A DNA stretch of 64,000 bases from positions 1-64,000 of the forward strand of contig JBFMFR010000023.1 of assembly GCA_040752025.1 (NCBI GenBank), read 5' to 3'. Shown here one piece after another: positions 18,227-27,104 of the stretch; within the stretch, counting starts at the first letter, position 1; the number at the start of each line of letters is the position of its first letter. The stretch is from JBFMFR01 sp040752025. GTDB taxonomy: Bacteria > Chloroflexota > Anaerolineae > Anaerolineales > UBA4823. The notes below the pieces were generated by a model, which was not told the origin of the DNA, searched no databases, and saw only the letters and a program-made list of their open reading frames with translations. Both the position numbers and the translations under genes were made by a program.

Positions 18227-18604
18227 ATGAAAATCAGTCTAAATCGAATAGCCTCCGTTCTGGCTTTCATTATCGGCGCGATGGCGATCTTTGCCGGCGG
18301 GTCAGTTTTGTTGGGCAGAGATCCTGGCTACTATGTGATCAACTGGCTGCCGCTCTTTAACTACACTATTGGCATCCTGACCTTTTTGTTCGTGGCGATC
18401 TTGATCTGGATCAACAGCCGGCTGGCTTTGCCGTCAGCTATCGCAGTGTTCAGCCTGCAAGGACTGGTGATGATCATCCTGCTGGCAGGCTATGGCGATG
18501 TTGTCGCGCCGGACAGTATTGTGGCTACAACCGTGCGCATCGTGGTGTGGTTGATTATTTTGAGCCTGTTATTTCTTCAACAGAAAAAGAACCAGCCAGC
18601 ATAG
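18227..18604 (+). CDS. Small four-helix membrane protein
   Basis: The 125-residue product is preceded by a good AAAGGAG site. It has about four hydrophobic segments (LAFIIGAMAIFAGGSVLLG, TIGILTFLFVAILIWINS, VFSLQGLVMIILLAGYG, TVRIVVWLIILSLLFLQ) and ends in a Lys-rich tail. No family was recognised. Its stop at 18604 directly abuts the next ATG, so it is probably the first gene of an operon with the BON protein and a third small membrane protein. Confidence 0.65.
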   Translation: MKISLNRIASVLAFIIGAMAIFAGGSVLLGRDPGYYVINWLPLFNYTIGILTFLFVAILIWINSRLALPSAIAVFSLQGLVMIILLAGYGDVVAPDSIVATTVRIVVWLIILSLLFLQQKKNQPA

Positions 18605-18898
18605 ATGCCGAACCTGCAAGCAATCACCATGCCAGAATCCCTTTCTAATTCGGATGCAAACCTGCGGGCGGCTATCCTGGCTGCTTTTGCCGCCAACGCA
18701 CACATCGCCGGCGCCGGTTTGCGTGTGGGCGTGCTGAACGGTGTTGTTCATCTGGCAGGCTGCGTAGACACGTTGGAAAAGCGCGCCACAGCAGAAGAGC
18801 TGGTCAGCCAGGTGCCCGGCGTACGCGGGGTAGTGAACCGCATCGAAGCTCCTGGCGCGCCCAGCCCGGCGCGAACCATCCATTTGAATCTAACCTGA
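18605..18898 (+). CDS. BON-domain protein
   Basis: The 97-residue product holds one BON domain (about residues 17-78): LRAAILAAFAANAHIAGAGL, then VLNGVVHLAGCVDTLEKR, TAEELVSQVPGVRGVVNRI. BON domains bind phospholipid or small ligands and occur in envelope-stress proteins. No signal peptide is visible at the chosen start; a second in-frame ATG lies 30 bases later. It sits in tight linkage between two small membrane protein genes, so an envelope-associated role is plausible. Confidence 0.7.
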   Translation: MPNLQAITMPESLSNSDANLRAAILAAFAANAHIAGAGLRVGVLNGVVHLAGCVDTLEKRATAEELVSQVPGVRGVVNRIEAPGAPSPARTIHLNLT

Positions 18899-18921
18899 AA
18901 TCGACCCAATTCTGAGAGGTA

Positions 18922-19185
18922 ATGAAAATGACTAAGTTTTTGAGCAAGTGGTTTCGCAAATTTCACCGCTGGATCGCCGTACCAACGGCGCTGGCCATCC
19001 CGGTGGCGGTAGTAATCAAGTTTTTTGGCAGCCCGGAACTGGTTGACCTGTGGGAAAAGCTGGATAAGATTCCATCTCTTTTGATGTTGATAATGGCAAT
19101 CAGTGGGAGTTATTTGTTCTTACTGCCTTACATTATCAAACTGCAACGAAAGCAGAAAACCAACAAAACCGGGGCTTTAGAGTAG
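18922..19185 (+). CDS. Small membrane protein
   Basis: The 87-residue product follows GAGAGGTAATGAAAATG, which also offers the chosen ATG. It has two hydrophobic segments (VPTALAIPVAVVIKFFG and LLMLIMAISGSYLFLLPYI) and basic ends, consistent with a hairpin inner-membrane protein. No family was recognised. Its last 9 bases overlap the end of the convergent kinase gene on the other strand. Confidence 0.55.
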   Translation: MKMTKFLSKWFRKFHRWIAVPTALAIPVAVVIKFFGSPELVDLWEKLDKIPSLLMLIMAISGSYLFLLPYIIKLQRKQKTNKTGALE

Positions 19186-21147
19186 ATCGGCCACGAACTC
19201 GCCGGCAGTCGCATAACGGTCAGATGGGGCTTTTGCCATGGCGCGTTGGATGGCCGCTACGGCCAGCGGCGGCAGATCGGGAATCAGCTCGCTTGCGCTT
19301 GGCGGCAGAGCGGTCAGGTGTGCCAAAATCAGCGCCCCAACATTGGGGCGCTGAAACGGAAGCTGCCCGGTCAGCAGTTGATAGGTTAGAATGCCAAAGG
19401 CGTAAATATCGGCCCGGCCATCGATGTTTGCCGCGGCCTGGATTTGCTCTGGGGCAATGTAGTCGAATGTGCCTAAAACGCCAGTATGGGTCAATTGAGT
19501 GCGGGAATCTTTCTGGCGTGCAATCCCAAAATCAGTCAAGACCGCCCGTTGTACACCGTCGGTTTCATCCAGCAGGATATTCGATGGTTTGATATCGCGA
19601 TGCACCAGTCCGGTGGCATGGGCATAATCGAGGGCAACGGCGGTTTGGGTCAACAACGGGCGCGCCGTATCTAACGTCAACCGGCCTACCTGGCGCAGAT
19701 AAACTGCCAAATCCGGGCCAGCCAGGTATTCCATCACCATATAGTACAACCCTTGCTCCTCGCCAATATCGTACATGCGCACGATATTCGGGTGCTGTAA
19801 TTGCGCAACAATTTGGGCTTCACGTTGAAAGCGCTTACGGAAAGTTTCATCCTGCACCCGCGCCGGCGCCAGGATTTTGATCGCTACCGCTTTACCCAGG
19901 GTGGGATGTTCGGCCCGATAGACCTCCGCCATACCGCCGCTGCCAACCAGGTTCAGGTTGCGAAAGCTGGAGAAACGCGTCTGGCGAATAGCTTCGGTCA
20001 TACCGGTGGGATGCTCCAGCGGGGAAATTGGGGAGTGATCATAGGTGATCTGGATATTGTAAAAATAACGATCCACAAAACGTTGGGCGCGTTTGCGCAG
20101 CGGCTGGAATAAAATCCCCGCCAGGAGCGCTGCAATTGCCAGCGCCAGGCCGTACTGCTGTCCTTGCTCAATAGTTCGGAAAACCAGGGAAACCAACCAC
20201 AGCGCAAGGGCAAACAGCCCGCTCAACGCCAGCGTCACGCCCCCATACACCAACGAACGGTTAATCAGCCAATCTACTTCAAACAGGCGGTAGCGCGCAA
20301 TGGCGATCGCAATCGAGGCTGGAAGAAACAGAAACAGGCCAATTCCCAGCGTGCGAATGATAAAGTGAAAAACCTGGTACGCCAATGCACTGTCGATTAA
20401 CCCCGGCAGCAGCAGCGGCGAAATATAAAACAGCACAAACCAGGCCAGTGGGCCAAGCGTTCCCCAGAAAAACCAGCGAATTTGCTGGCGGTGTAAGGGT
20501 GTTGCTACTTTGAAATAGCGGTATAACGTGCTGCCCAATCCCAGATGATACCAGGGCAAGATGTTCAGTAGATATAAGGGGATGCTCAACTGGCCCCAAA
20601 ACAGCGGGCTGAACGGCAGCATATACAACAATGCCATGTGTACAAGCAAAAGCGGCAGGAGCCAGCGTGTCCAGCGCGGCGTCAGGCGGCCATTGGGGAA
20701 GAACAGGTTCAGGCTGATAATTCCGATATCCCCCAGCGCCAGCGCCCCACCGGCAAAGAATGCATAATCCGGCAACTGCGCGACGTTGTTCATGGTGCTG
20801 GTCACGCGCACACCAAAAGCCATCAAACACGCTCCGGCAGCCAGGCTTGCTACATCATTGGGTTTGGCGCGAAACAACAACGCCGCAATCGCCACAAAAC
20901 CGGTTGCAAACAGGGCATCCAGCAAGATATCATACACAGCCAGGATCGAGAGACTCAACCCAATCTCAGCAAACGTTTGCTGCACCTCGGGTGCGACCGT
21001 CATCAAATCCTGGTAACGAGGCGGAACTGCGTAGATAAAGGCGCCAAACAGGTAAACTGCCAGCGCCAACCACAAGCCGCGCAGCAACCGCGCCAGGTCA
21101 GGCCGTCCGCCGAGAAAATTCCTCTCATCAGTAGTAGACTGCATCAT
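19177..21147 (-). CDS. Membrane sensor Ser/Thr protein kinase
   Basis: The 656-residue protein has an N-terminal membrane region (residues 20-360) of about ten hydrophobic segments. It contains the conserved stretch PLHRQQIRWFFWG and a downstream FEVDWLINRSLVYG, both also seen in equivalent form in the broken histidine kinase. The C-terminal 270 residues are a complete kinase: GSGGMAEVYRA, VAIKIL, HRDIKPSN, DFGIARQ and APEQ-type activation segment. It should be an active Hanks-type kinase coupled to a membrane sensor; ligand and targets are unknown. It is divergent from nirS across 198 bases and could sense redox or respiratory state, but this is only positional inference. Confidence 0.85.
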   Translation of the reverse strand: MMQSTTDERNFLGGRPDLARLLRGLWLALAVYLFGAFIYAVPPRYQDLMTVAPEVQQTFAEIGLSLSILAVYDILLDALFATGFVAIAALLFRAKPNDVASLAAGACLMAFGVRVTSTMNNVAQLPDYAFFAGGALALGDIGIISLNLFFPNGRLTPRWTRWLLPLLLVHMALLYMLPFSPLFWGQLSIPLYLLNILPWYHLGLGSTLYRYFKVATPLHRQQIRWFFWGTLGPLAWFVLFYISPLLLPGLIDSALAYQVFHFIIRTLGIGLFLFLPASIAIAIARYRLFEVDWLINRSLVYGGVTLALSGLFALALWLVSLVFRTIEQGQQYGLALAIAALLAGILFQPLRKRAQRFVDRYFYNIQITYDHSPISPLEHPTGMTEAIRQTRFSSFRNLNLVGSGGMAEVYRAEHPTLGKAVAIKILAPARVQDETFRKRFQREAQIVAQLQHPNIVRMYDIGEEQGLYYMVMEYLAGPDLAVYLRQVGRLTLDTARPLLTQTAVALDYAHATGLVHRDIKPSNILLDETDGVQRAVLTDFGIARQKDSRTQLTHTGVLGTFDYIAPEQIQAAANIDGRADIYAFGILTYQLLTGQLPFQRPNVGALILAHLTALPPSASELIPDLPPLAVAAIQRAMAKAPSDRYATAGEFVADLL

Positions 21148-21345
21148 TCTATTTTCCTCAGGTGGGCATAAAAATATGATAATTACCAGCCACCTGAATA
21201 AAAGGTGACTCCAGATACAAAGAAAATAACTGTATAATTCTTATCCTCCTGCTCCACATCGTCAAGAATGAAAAAAGAACTATTTTTGAATCGATACTTT
21301 CCGGTCAAATTCGGGTAAAATGGAGAGTGAAAGGATGTTATAAGG

Positions 21346-22893
21346 ATGCTGTACGGCAAAAACCCGCTTCGGGTATTGGGTATTGGATGGGTGCTGCTGA
21401 TGCTCAGCGCGTGTTATAGCTGGGTTCATCCGGAGGAAGTTTCTGGCGCTCCTGTAGCAGGGAAACCGGCCTCGATGTATTATCTTGACTCTTGCGCTGG
21501 ATGCCACGGCACAGACCGCCGGGGCGCCACCGGGCCAGCGCTGCTGCCGCAGCGCCTGGCGCAGCCGGACGAGTATTACTTCGAGGTGATCCAAAATGGC
21601 AAGCCGGGAACGGTGATGCCGCCCTGGGGAGGTATGCTCTCGGATGAGGATATCAGGGCTTTGATCGTCTTCATCCGCAGCGAGCCGGGCGCGGCATCGC
21701 TGGAATGGACGCTCGAGGATATGCAAAAGAGCCTGGAAATCCTGGTCAAGGAGAGCGAACTGCCCGTCGCGCCCACGCACCGCGGCAACCTGGATAACCT
21801 GATGCTGGTCACTGAACGCGAGGGGCGCGGCATTGCGGTGGTCGATGGCGATACGCACACGCTGTTGGGGAAAATCCCTGCCTCGTATCGCGCCCACGGC
21901 TACGCCTTCTCGCCTATCGAGCCGCGCTGGGCGTACAACATGGGGCGCGATGGTTGGGTGTTCAAGATCGACCTGTATTCCTTGCAGCCGGTGCGCAAGA
22001 TTCGCATCGGCCTGGACGCGCGCTCGGTGGCGATTTCGGATAACGGCAAATACCTGATCGCTGGCAACTATGTGCCTGCTACGGCGGTCATCCTGGATGC
22101 AGAAACACTCGAACCACTGAAAGTAATTTCCACACGAACGAGCAACCCGGAAGGAGAGCGGGTCGATTCGCGCGTGGCTACGATCCTGGATGTATCGCCA
22201 GAACTGGCAGGGTCGTATTTCCTGGTAGCTTTGAAAGAAGCCGGGCAGGTGTGGCGCATCGACTGGTCGCAGCCAGATTTTCCGGTTGAGGCGCTCGAAA
22301 ATGTGGGGCACATTTTGCACGATGGCTTCCTGTCGCCTGACAACCGCTATTTCTACCTGGCCGCGCAAACAGATAACTGGATGGCGGTGATCGATGTAGT
22401 GGAGATGAAGCTGGTCACTAAGATCGCCACTGGCAAAACGCCGCACCCCGGCTCTGGGGCCACCTGGGAAAGCGGCGGAGCGTATTACGCCGCCACAGTG
22501 CACGCTGGCGAAGGAAAAATCACCATCTGGGACCTGAGCAAGAACCACATCGCCGGCAGCCTGGAAACCAGCGGGGCAGGGCTGTTCCTGCGCAGCCACG
22601 AGACCAGCCCGTATATTTGGGCCGACGCCATGTTCGCCGAGCAGCCGCACCAGATCACAGTGTTCGAAAAAGCGCCGCCGTTCAAGATCGTCAAAATCAT
22701 CGAGGAAGGCCAGCGCACACTGCACCCAGAATTTACTTTCGATGGCCGCTTTGTGTATATCGCCGATTGGGATGGCAATACCGTCCGGGTGTATGACGCT
22801 TACACCTTCGAGAAAGTAGCCGAGATCAAGGATATCCTGACGCCAACGGGTATTTTCAATACCTCCCGGCGGATCGAAACGCTAGGGCATTGA
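21346..22893 (+). CDS. nirS: Cytochrome cd1 nitrite reductase-like lipoprotein
   Basis: The 515-residue protein has a lipoprotein signal (LLMLSAC, Cys 23), one c-type heme site CAGCH (Cys 50-His 54) and an eight-bladed heme d1-type propeller. Three key histidines are present: His 184 in RAHGYAF (proximal d1 ligand position), His 325 in LHDG and His 367 in KTPHPGSG. The spacing matches the proximal and two active-site histidines of known NirS. The terminal TPTGIFN also fits. NirS reduces nitrite to nitric oxide outside the membrane, using electrons from c-type cytochromes. Being a lipoprotein suits an organism without a normal periplasm. NirN or NirF are alternatives with the same fold, but the GLDARSV and LEPLKVIST segments favour NirS. 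No heme d1 biosynthesis gene is in the window. Confidence 0.75.
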   Translation: MLYGKNPLRVLGIGWVLLMLSACYSWVHPEEVSGAPVAGKPASMYYLDSCAGCHGTDRRGATGPALLPQRLAQPDEYYFEVIQNGKPGTVMPPWGGMLSDEDIRALIVFIRSEPGAASLEWTLEDMQKSLEILVKESELPVAPTHRGNLDNLMLVTEREGRGIAVVDGDTHTLLGKIPASYRAHGYAFSPIEPRWAYNMGRDGWVFKIDLYSLQPVRKIRIGLDARSVAISDNGKYLIAGNYVPATAVILDAETLEPLKVISTRTSNPEGERVDSRVATILDVSPELAGSYFLVALKEAGQVWRIDWSQPDFPVEALENVGHILHDGFLSPDNRYFYLAAQTDNWMAVIDVVEMKLVTKIATGKTPHPGSGATWESGGAYYAATVHAGEGKITIWDLSKNHIAGSLETSGAGLFLRSHETSPYIWADAMFAEQPHQITVFEKAPPFKIVKIIEEGQRTLHPEFTFDGRFVYIADWDGNTVRVYDAYTFEKVAEIKDILTPTGIFNTSRRIETLGH

Positions 22894-22903
22894 GGAGCTA
22901 AAT

Positions 22904-23206
22904 ATGGTAAACGAAGCGCAAATCCTGCACATGCTGCGGATGGTGGTCGATCCAGAGATCGGGGTCAACATCGTCGACCTGGGGCTGGTGTATAAAGTAG
23001 ACATCCAGGATCAGGCGATCCACATCGATCTGACCATGACCTCCCCCACCTGTCCACTGCATCACGTGATTACGAGTGAAGCTAAAACGCTGCTCAAACG
23101 CAAGTTCGAGAACGAAATCAAAACGGTGGATATTCGCCTGGTGTGGGAGCCGCCCTGGAATCCCGAAATGATGTCCAGCGCCGCCCGGCGACAGCTTGGC
23201 TGGTAA
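22904..23206 (+). CDS. MIP18/DUF59 (PaaD/SufT-like) iron-sulfur assembly protein
   Basis: The 100-residue protein matches the MIP18 family over its full length: VVDPEIGVNIVDLGLVYKVD and then DLTMTSPTCPLHHVITSEAK with the conserved Cys, ending with VRLVWEPPWNPEMMSSAARR. Members help assemble or insert iron-sulfur clusters. A GAGGAG site precedes the ATG, and the gene is 10 bases after nirS, so co-translation is likely. Here it probably supports the Fe-S or heme enzymes of the denitrification island. Confidence 0.85.
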   Translation: MVNEAQILHMLRMVVDPEIGVNIVDLGLVYKVDIQDQAIHIDLTMTSPTCPLHHVITSEAKTLLKRKFENEIKTVDIRLVWEPPWNPEMMSSAARRQLGW

Positions 23207-23221
23207 AACAGGAGAAAAACG

Positions 23222-24301
23222 ATGCCGCGAAAAGCGAAACTTTCGCGTTTGCCAATTCTATTACTGGCAATGGCTGCCTTGCTGCTGGCGATGTGGGCCG
23301 GGCTGCTGCGCATGGGCTGGGAATGGCCGCTCTTGCAGCCCACGCTGCCGCTGAGCCACGGCCCGCTGATGATTTCGGGTTTCTTTGGCACGCTGATCAG
23401 CCTGGAGCGGGCGGTGGCGCTGGGCAAACGCTGGGCTTATATCGGGCCGGTTTTAAGCGGCCTGGGCGGCATCCTGCTGATTGCAGGTGTGCAGGGCCTG
23501 GCAGGGCCAGTGCTGCTGGCGGCGGGCAGCCTGTGCCTGGTGCTGGTATTTGCATATATCTTGCGCTCACACCGCGCCAGCTACATCGTAACGATGGCCC
23601 TGGGGGCGCTTTCGTGGTTTATTGGCTGCCTGCTGATCCTGCTGGGCTGGCCGGTTTACTATATTGTCATGTGGTGGGTTGGCTTCCTGGTGCTGACCAT
23701 TGCCGGCGAACGGCTGGAGTTGGGGCGCATGGTGCGGCTTTCCAGGAACAGCAAGGTGTTGTTTGGCCTGGCGGCCGGGCTGTTCATGGCCGGCTGCCTG
23801 GTGATGTTGATCTGGCTGGAAGAAGGCGCCCGGCTGGCGGGGGCCGGGATGCTGGCGCTGGCGGCCTGGCTGCTGCGCTATGATATCGCCCGGCGCACAG
23901 TGCGCATGGCCGGGCTGACGCGTTACATCGCTGTCTGCCTGTTGGTGGGTTATTTCTGGCTGGGGATCAGCGGTGTGATCGGGCTGGCCTATGGCGGTGT
24001 TCGAGAAGGGCCGATCTACGACATCATGCTGCACAGCGTGCTGCTGGGTTTCGTCTTCGGCATGATTTTTGGTCATGCGCCGATCATTTTCCCCGCTATT
24101 CTGGGCATCCAGGTGAACTACCATCCGGTTTTCTACACCCCGCTGGTATTCTTGAATCTGTCGCTAATCCTGCGGCTGGCCGGCGGCCTGGCAGATTGGG
24201 ATGGGGCGCGGCTGTGGGGCGGCCTGCTGAACGCTATCACGATCCTGCTTTTTCTGGGCCTCCTGGTTGCTTCGCGGGGGTTTCGGCAGCCAGCCAACTG
24301 A
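23222..24301 (+). CDS. NnrS-like polytopic membrane protein
   Basis: The 359-residue product has about twelve hydrophobic segments and the diagnostic C-terminal stretch HSVLLGFVFGMIFGHAPIIF followed by PAILG. NnrS-family proteins are heme- and copper-containing membrane proteins linked to tolerance of nitric oxide and nitrosative stress, and they often travel with nitrite and NO reductase genes. The gene follows the DUF59 gene by 15 bases with an AGGAG site. A role protecting the cell from NO made by the upstream NirS is therefore likely. Confidence 0.7.
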   Translation: MPRKAKLSRLPILLLAMAALLLAMWAGLLRMGWEWPLLQPTLPLSHGPLMISGFFGTLISLERAVALGKRWAYIGPVLSGLGGILLIAGVQGLAGPVLLAAGSLCLVLVFAYILRSHRASYIVTMALGALSWFIGCLLILLGWPVYYIVMWWVGFLVLTIAGERLELGRMVRLSRNSKVLFGLAAGLFMAGCLVMLIWLEEGARLAGAGMLALAAWLLRYDIARRTVRMAGLTRYIAVCLLVGYFWLGISGVIGLAYGGVREGPIYDIMLHSVLLGFVFGMIFGHAPIIFPAILGIQVNYHPVFYTPLVFLNLSLILRLAGGLADWDGARLWGGLLNAITILLFLGLLVASRGFRQPAN

Positions 24302-24360
24302 AGGCCAGGATTTTGTCTAATCGGCGATTTGATTTGGTCTTGCGCGGGACATGCAAAGCG

Positions 24361-26325
24361 ATGGGCCTGTACCTTGTGGAAGCGATAACGAGTAAGCTGA
24401 GAACCAAGCGCCTGACTGTCAAAATGGGCGGGATATTTTTGGGCTTTGCCCTGCTGGTGCTGATCTCAGTCGGCGCTACCTTTTGGGGCCTGAATGCACA
24501 AAAAGTCGATGCGGTGGTGATCAATCTGGCCGGCCGCCAGCGCATGTTGACCCAGCAAATGACGCGCCTGGCATTGGAGATCGAGAAGCAAGGGCTTGCT
24601 GAAGATAAAAGGCTGTTGCAAGAAAGTCGAAACGCCTTCGAGCAAACCTTGATGGCATTACGCGCCGGGGGGCCAGCGCCCTATCTTGCCGGAAGCAGCG
24701 TGGAACTGCCCAGAACCACCGAGCAAGGCATCCTGGAGCAGATCGATCAGGTAGAACAAACCTGGCAAGATTTCGAGGAGCAGTTGGCGGTAGTTATGCG
24801 TGCCTCACCCGACAGCCAGGAACTTGGCCAGGCTGTGAAATCTGTTGAGGGAATCAGCACAACGCTCGCAGCAGAGGCCGACCAGTTGGTGCGATTGTAT
24901 GAGGCGCAATCGACCGCCAAAATAACCGCGCTGCGCCAGGTGCAGATGATTTTTCTTGCCAGCGCGCTGCTCTTGCTGGCAGCCGGCGTATGGGTCACGT
25001 ATCGGTATGTCCTGCATCCCTTGCAGGATCTGGGCACGGCAGCCAACAGGATCGGCGCCGGCAACCTTGACCGGCCGGTGCAGGTAAGCGGCGATGTGGA
25101 AATCCAGGTATTGGGCACAAGCATGGAAGATATGCGCGGCAGGCTGCATACTGCGCAGCAAGAGCTGCGCGCCTGGGCGAATACCCTGGAAGAGCGGGTA
25201 ACTCAGCGCACCCAGGAATTGGAAGCGCTGAACGCTGTCAGCTATGAGATCAGCTCCCGGCTGGAGATCAAGCACGTGCTCAACTCGGTGGTCGAAAAAT
25301 CTCGCCAGCTATTAGGCGCAGATGCAGCCTTTTTATGCTTGTTGGACGAGCAGAAAAGTTCATTAAACCTGCAATCCACCAGCAGCCCGGCAGATGCAGT
25401 TGAAGCTTGCAATACAAATGCAGATGAGGGCTGGGCCAGGCAGGTGATCCACAGTGAACAGGCTGTACGCTGCCAGGGTTTTTGCCAGGTCGTTGCCCCG
25501 CCCTATCGCCGCAGCCATCTGGCGGCTGCATTGAGCATCGGCGGCCGGGTGATTGGGGCGCTGTGCGTCACATCCCAACAGCCCGATTTCTTCAGCGAAG
25601 AGGCGGCCTGCTACCTGAACCGCCTGGCGAATGTTGCCTCGATTGCAATGGAAAACGCCCGCCTGTACGAACAGTTGGAACGGTCTTCAACGCTGGAAGA
25701 ACGCCACCGCATTGCCGCCGAAATGCACGACGGCCTGGCGCAAACGCTGAGTTTTTTAACGATTACCACCGATCTGGCCAGTGAGCAGATCAAAACAGGG
25801 GATATGGCGCAAGCACAGCGAATTCTCGGGCGTGTCCAACACGGCATCAACCAGGCTTCGCTGGATATCCGCCGGGCGATTGCCAGCCTGCACGATGAGT
25901 TTCCGGCCTATTACACCTTGCAGCAGCAGTTGAGCAGCCTGGTCGAGGAGCTAGAGCAAGACGATGCGATCATTGAGTGGCGCAGCCAGACAAACATGCC
26001 ATTGATCCTGGCGCACTCTGACTCGGAACAAGTGCTGCGCGTGGTACGCGAAGCGCTGCTCAACGCCAAAAAATACAGCCAGGCGTCGAAAATCTCGATC
26101 CGTTTAGAACGTTCCGACGGAACTGTTATCATCTGCATCGAAGATAACGGTGTGGGTTTCGATCCACAGGAGATGCCTGGGGATGAACGGCCTCATTTTG
26201 GCCTGAAAATCATGCAAGCCCGTGCAGCCAGGCTGGGCGGGAAACTGGAAGTACACTCTGCGCAAGGGCAAGGAACCCAGATCGTACTGACCTGGTCGAT
26301 TGAGAAGGTTCAAAAATATGCATAA
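24361..26325 (+). CDS. NarX-like nitrate/nitrite sensor histidine kinase
   Basis: The start chosen is the ATG at 24361; the ribosome site is poor and an ATG at 24424 is possible. The 654-residue protein has a first membrane helix (GIFLGFALLVLISVGATFW), then NLAGRQRMLTQQMTRLAL, which matches the P-box that binds nitrate or nitrite in NarX/NarQ-type sensors. A second helix (FLASALLLLAAGVWVTYRY), a HAMP domain, a coiled coil (LEERVTQRTQELEAL), a GAF domain, the phosphoacceptor box EMHDGLAQTLSFL (His 456) and a HATPase with IEDNGVGFDP follow. It probably phosphorylates the regulator whose start overlaps its end by 8 bases and so controls the flanking respiratory genes. Confidence 0.85.
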   Translation: MGLYLVEAITSKLRTKRLTVKMGGIFLGFALLVLISVGATFWGLNAQKVDAVVINLAGRQRMLTQQMTRLALEIEKQGLAEDKRLLQESRNAFEQTLMALRAGGPAPYLAGSSVELPRTTEQGILEQIDQVEQTWQDFEEQLAVVMRASPDSQELGQAVKSVEGISTTLAAEADQLVRLYEAQSTAKITALRQVQMIFLASALLLLAAGVWVTYRYVLHPLQDLGTAANRIGAGNLDRPVQVSGDVEIQVLGTSMEDMRGRLHTAQQELRAWANTLEERVTQRTQELEALNAVSYEISSRLEIKHVLNSVVEKSRQLLGADAAFLCLLDEQKSSLNLQSTSSPADAVEACNTNADEGWARQVIHSEQAVRCQGFCQVVAPPYRRSHLAAALSIGGRVIGALCVTSQQPDFFSEEAACYLNRLANVASIAMENARLYEQLERSSTLEERHRIAAEMHDGLAQTLSFLTITTDLASEQIKTGDMAQAQRILGRVQHGINQASLDIRRAIASLHDEFPAYYTLQQQLSSLVEELEQDDAIIEWRSQTNMPLILAHSDSEQVLRVVREALLNAKKYSQASKISIRLERSDGTVIICIEDNGVGFDPQEMPGDERPHFGLKIMQARAARLGGKLEVHSAQGQGTQIVLTWSIEKVQKYA

Positions 26326-26968
26326 AACTCGCGTCTTATTGGCCGATGATCACAGCTTGCTGCGCGAGGGCATCGCCGGGATTATTGCCTCCCAGCCTGA
26401 TATGCAGGTGGTGGGCGAAGCCGGCGATGGCCTGGAAGCAATCGTTAAAGCCAGCGAACTGCACCCCGACCTGATCTTGATGGACATCCAGATGCCTGGC
26501 TGCGACGGCCTGGAAGCAACGCGCAAGATCAAGCAGGCGCTTCCCGAAACCGTGATCGTGATGCTGACTGTGCGAGATGATGAGGAGAAATTGTTCGAGG
26601 CGATTAAGAGTGGCGCGCAGGGCTATCTGCTCAAAAATATTCGCTCCCAGGATATGCTGCAAATGCTGCGCGGGGCGCTGAAAGGCGAGGCGGCCATTCC
26701 TGCGCACCTGGCTGGACGCATGCTGGAGGAATTCCGCAGGCTGAGCTATCATACGGGAGAAGAAAAAATCGAAGAGAGCAATTTGACTCTACGGGAGCAG
26801 GAGGTGCTGGCGCAGGTGGCTCAGGGGTTATCGGATAAAGAGATCGCCGAGAGGCTGACAATCAGCATTTATACGGTCAAAAGCCATCTGCGCAACATCC
26901 TCGCTAAACTCCATGTGGGCAGCCGCCGGGAAGCCGCCCGCCTGGCGAAAGACAAGAAACTCTTCTAA
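26318..26968 (+). CDS. NarL-like response regulator
   Basis: The 216-residue protein has a receiver with the acidic pair (LLADDHS), phosphoacceptor Asp in LILMDIQMPG, the Thr in VMLTVRDD and the Lys in YLLKN. A LuxR-type helix-turn-helix follows (LTLREQEVLAQVAQGLSDKE, then STYTVKSHL-like IYTVKSHLRNILAKL). ATG overlaps the kinase stop within ATGCATAA, so the pair is translationally coupled. Nitrate-dependent activation of the narGHJI, bc and nirS genes is the likely task, by analogy with NarXL. A strong hairpin follows. Confidence 0.85.
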   Translation: MHKTRVLLADDHSLLREGIAGIIASQPDMQVVGEAGDGLEAIVKASELHPDLILMDIQMPGCDGLEATRKIKQALPETVIVMLTVRDDEEKLFEAIKSGAQGYLLKNIRSQDMLQMLRGALKGEAAIPAHLAGRMLEEFRRLSYHTGEEKIEESNLTLREQEVLAQVAQGLSDKEIAERLTISIYTVKSHLRNILAKLHVGSRREAARLAKDKKLF

Positions 26969-26981
26969 CAAAAAACAAAGC

Positions 26982-27015
26982 GCCTGCCCAAAAGAACTAG
27001 TTCTTTTGGGCAGGC
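26982..27015 (+). terminator. Perfect 34-base palindrome after the narXL-like pair
   Basis: GCCTGCCCAAAAGAACT is followed directly by its exact reverse complement, giving a perfect 17-base-arm palindrome. It starts 14 bases after the regulator stop and is followed by ATCCCTCTTTAAT. In RNA it would form a long hairpin with a weak T tract, consistent with a terminator. The centre ACTAGT could equally make it a protein-binding site, since the next operon begins 90 bases later. Confidence 0.6.
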
Positions 27016-27104
27016 ATCCCTCTTTAATCGTTCTTTGCACATGGGATGAGGGATTCACGTACTACAGAGCATCGATTAACCTATGGGGGAAAGGAAACGC
27101 CCGA

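Noticed and set aside
26913..27104. N-terminal extension of the GltD-like protein
   Set aside because: It overlaps the response regulator gene and the palindrome; the GltD-type start at 27105 has family-typical sequence.
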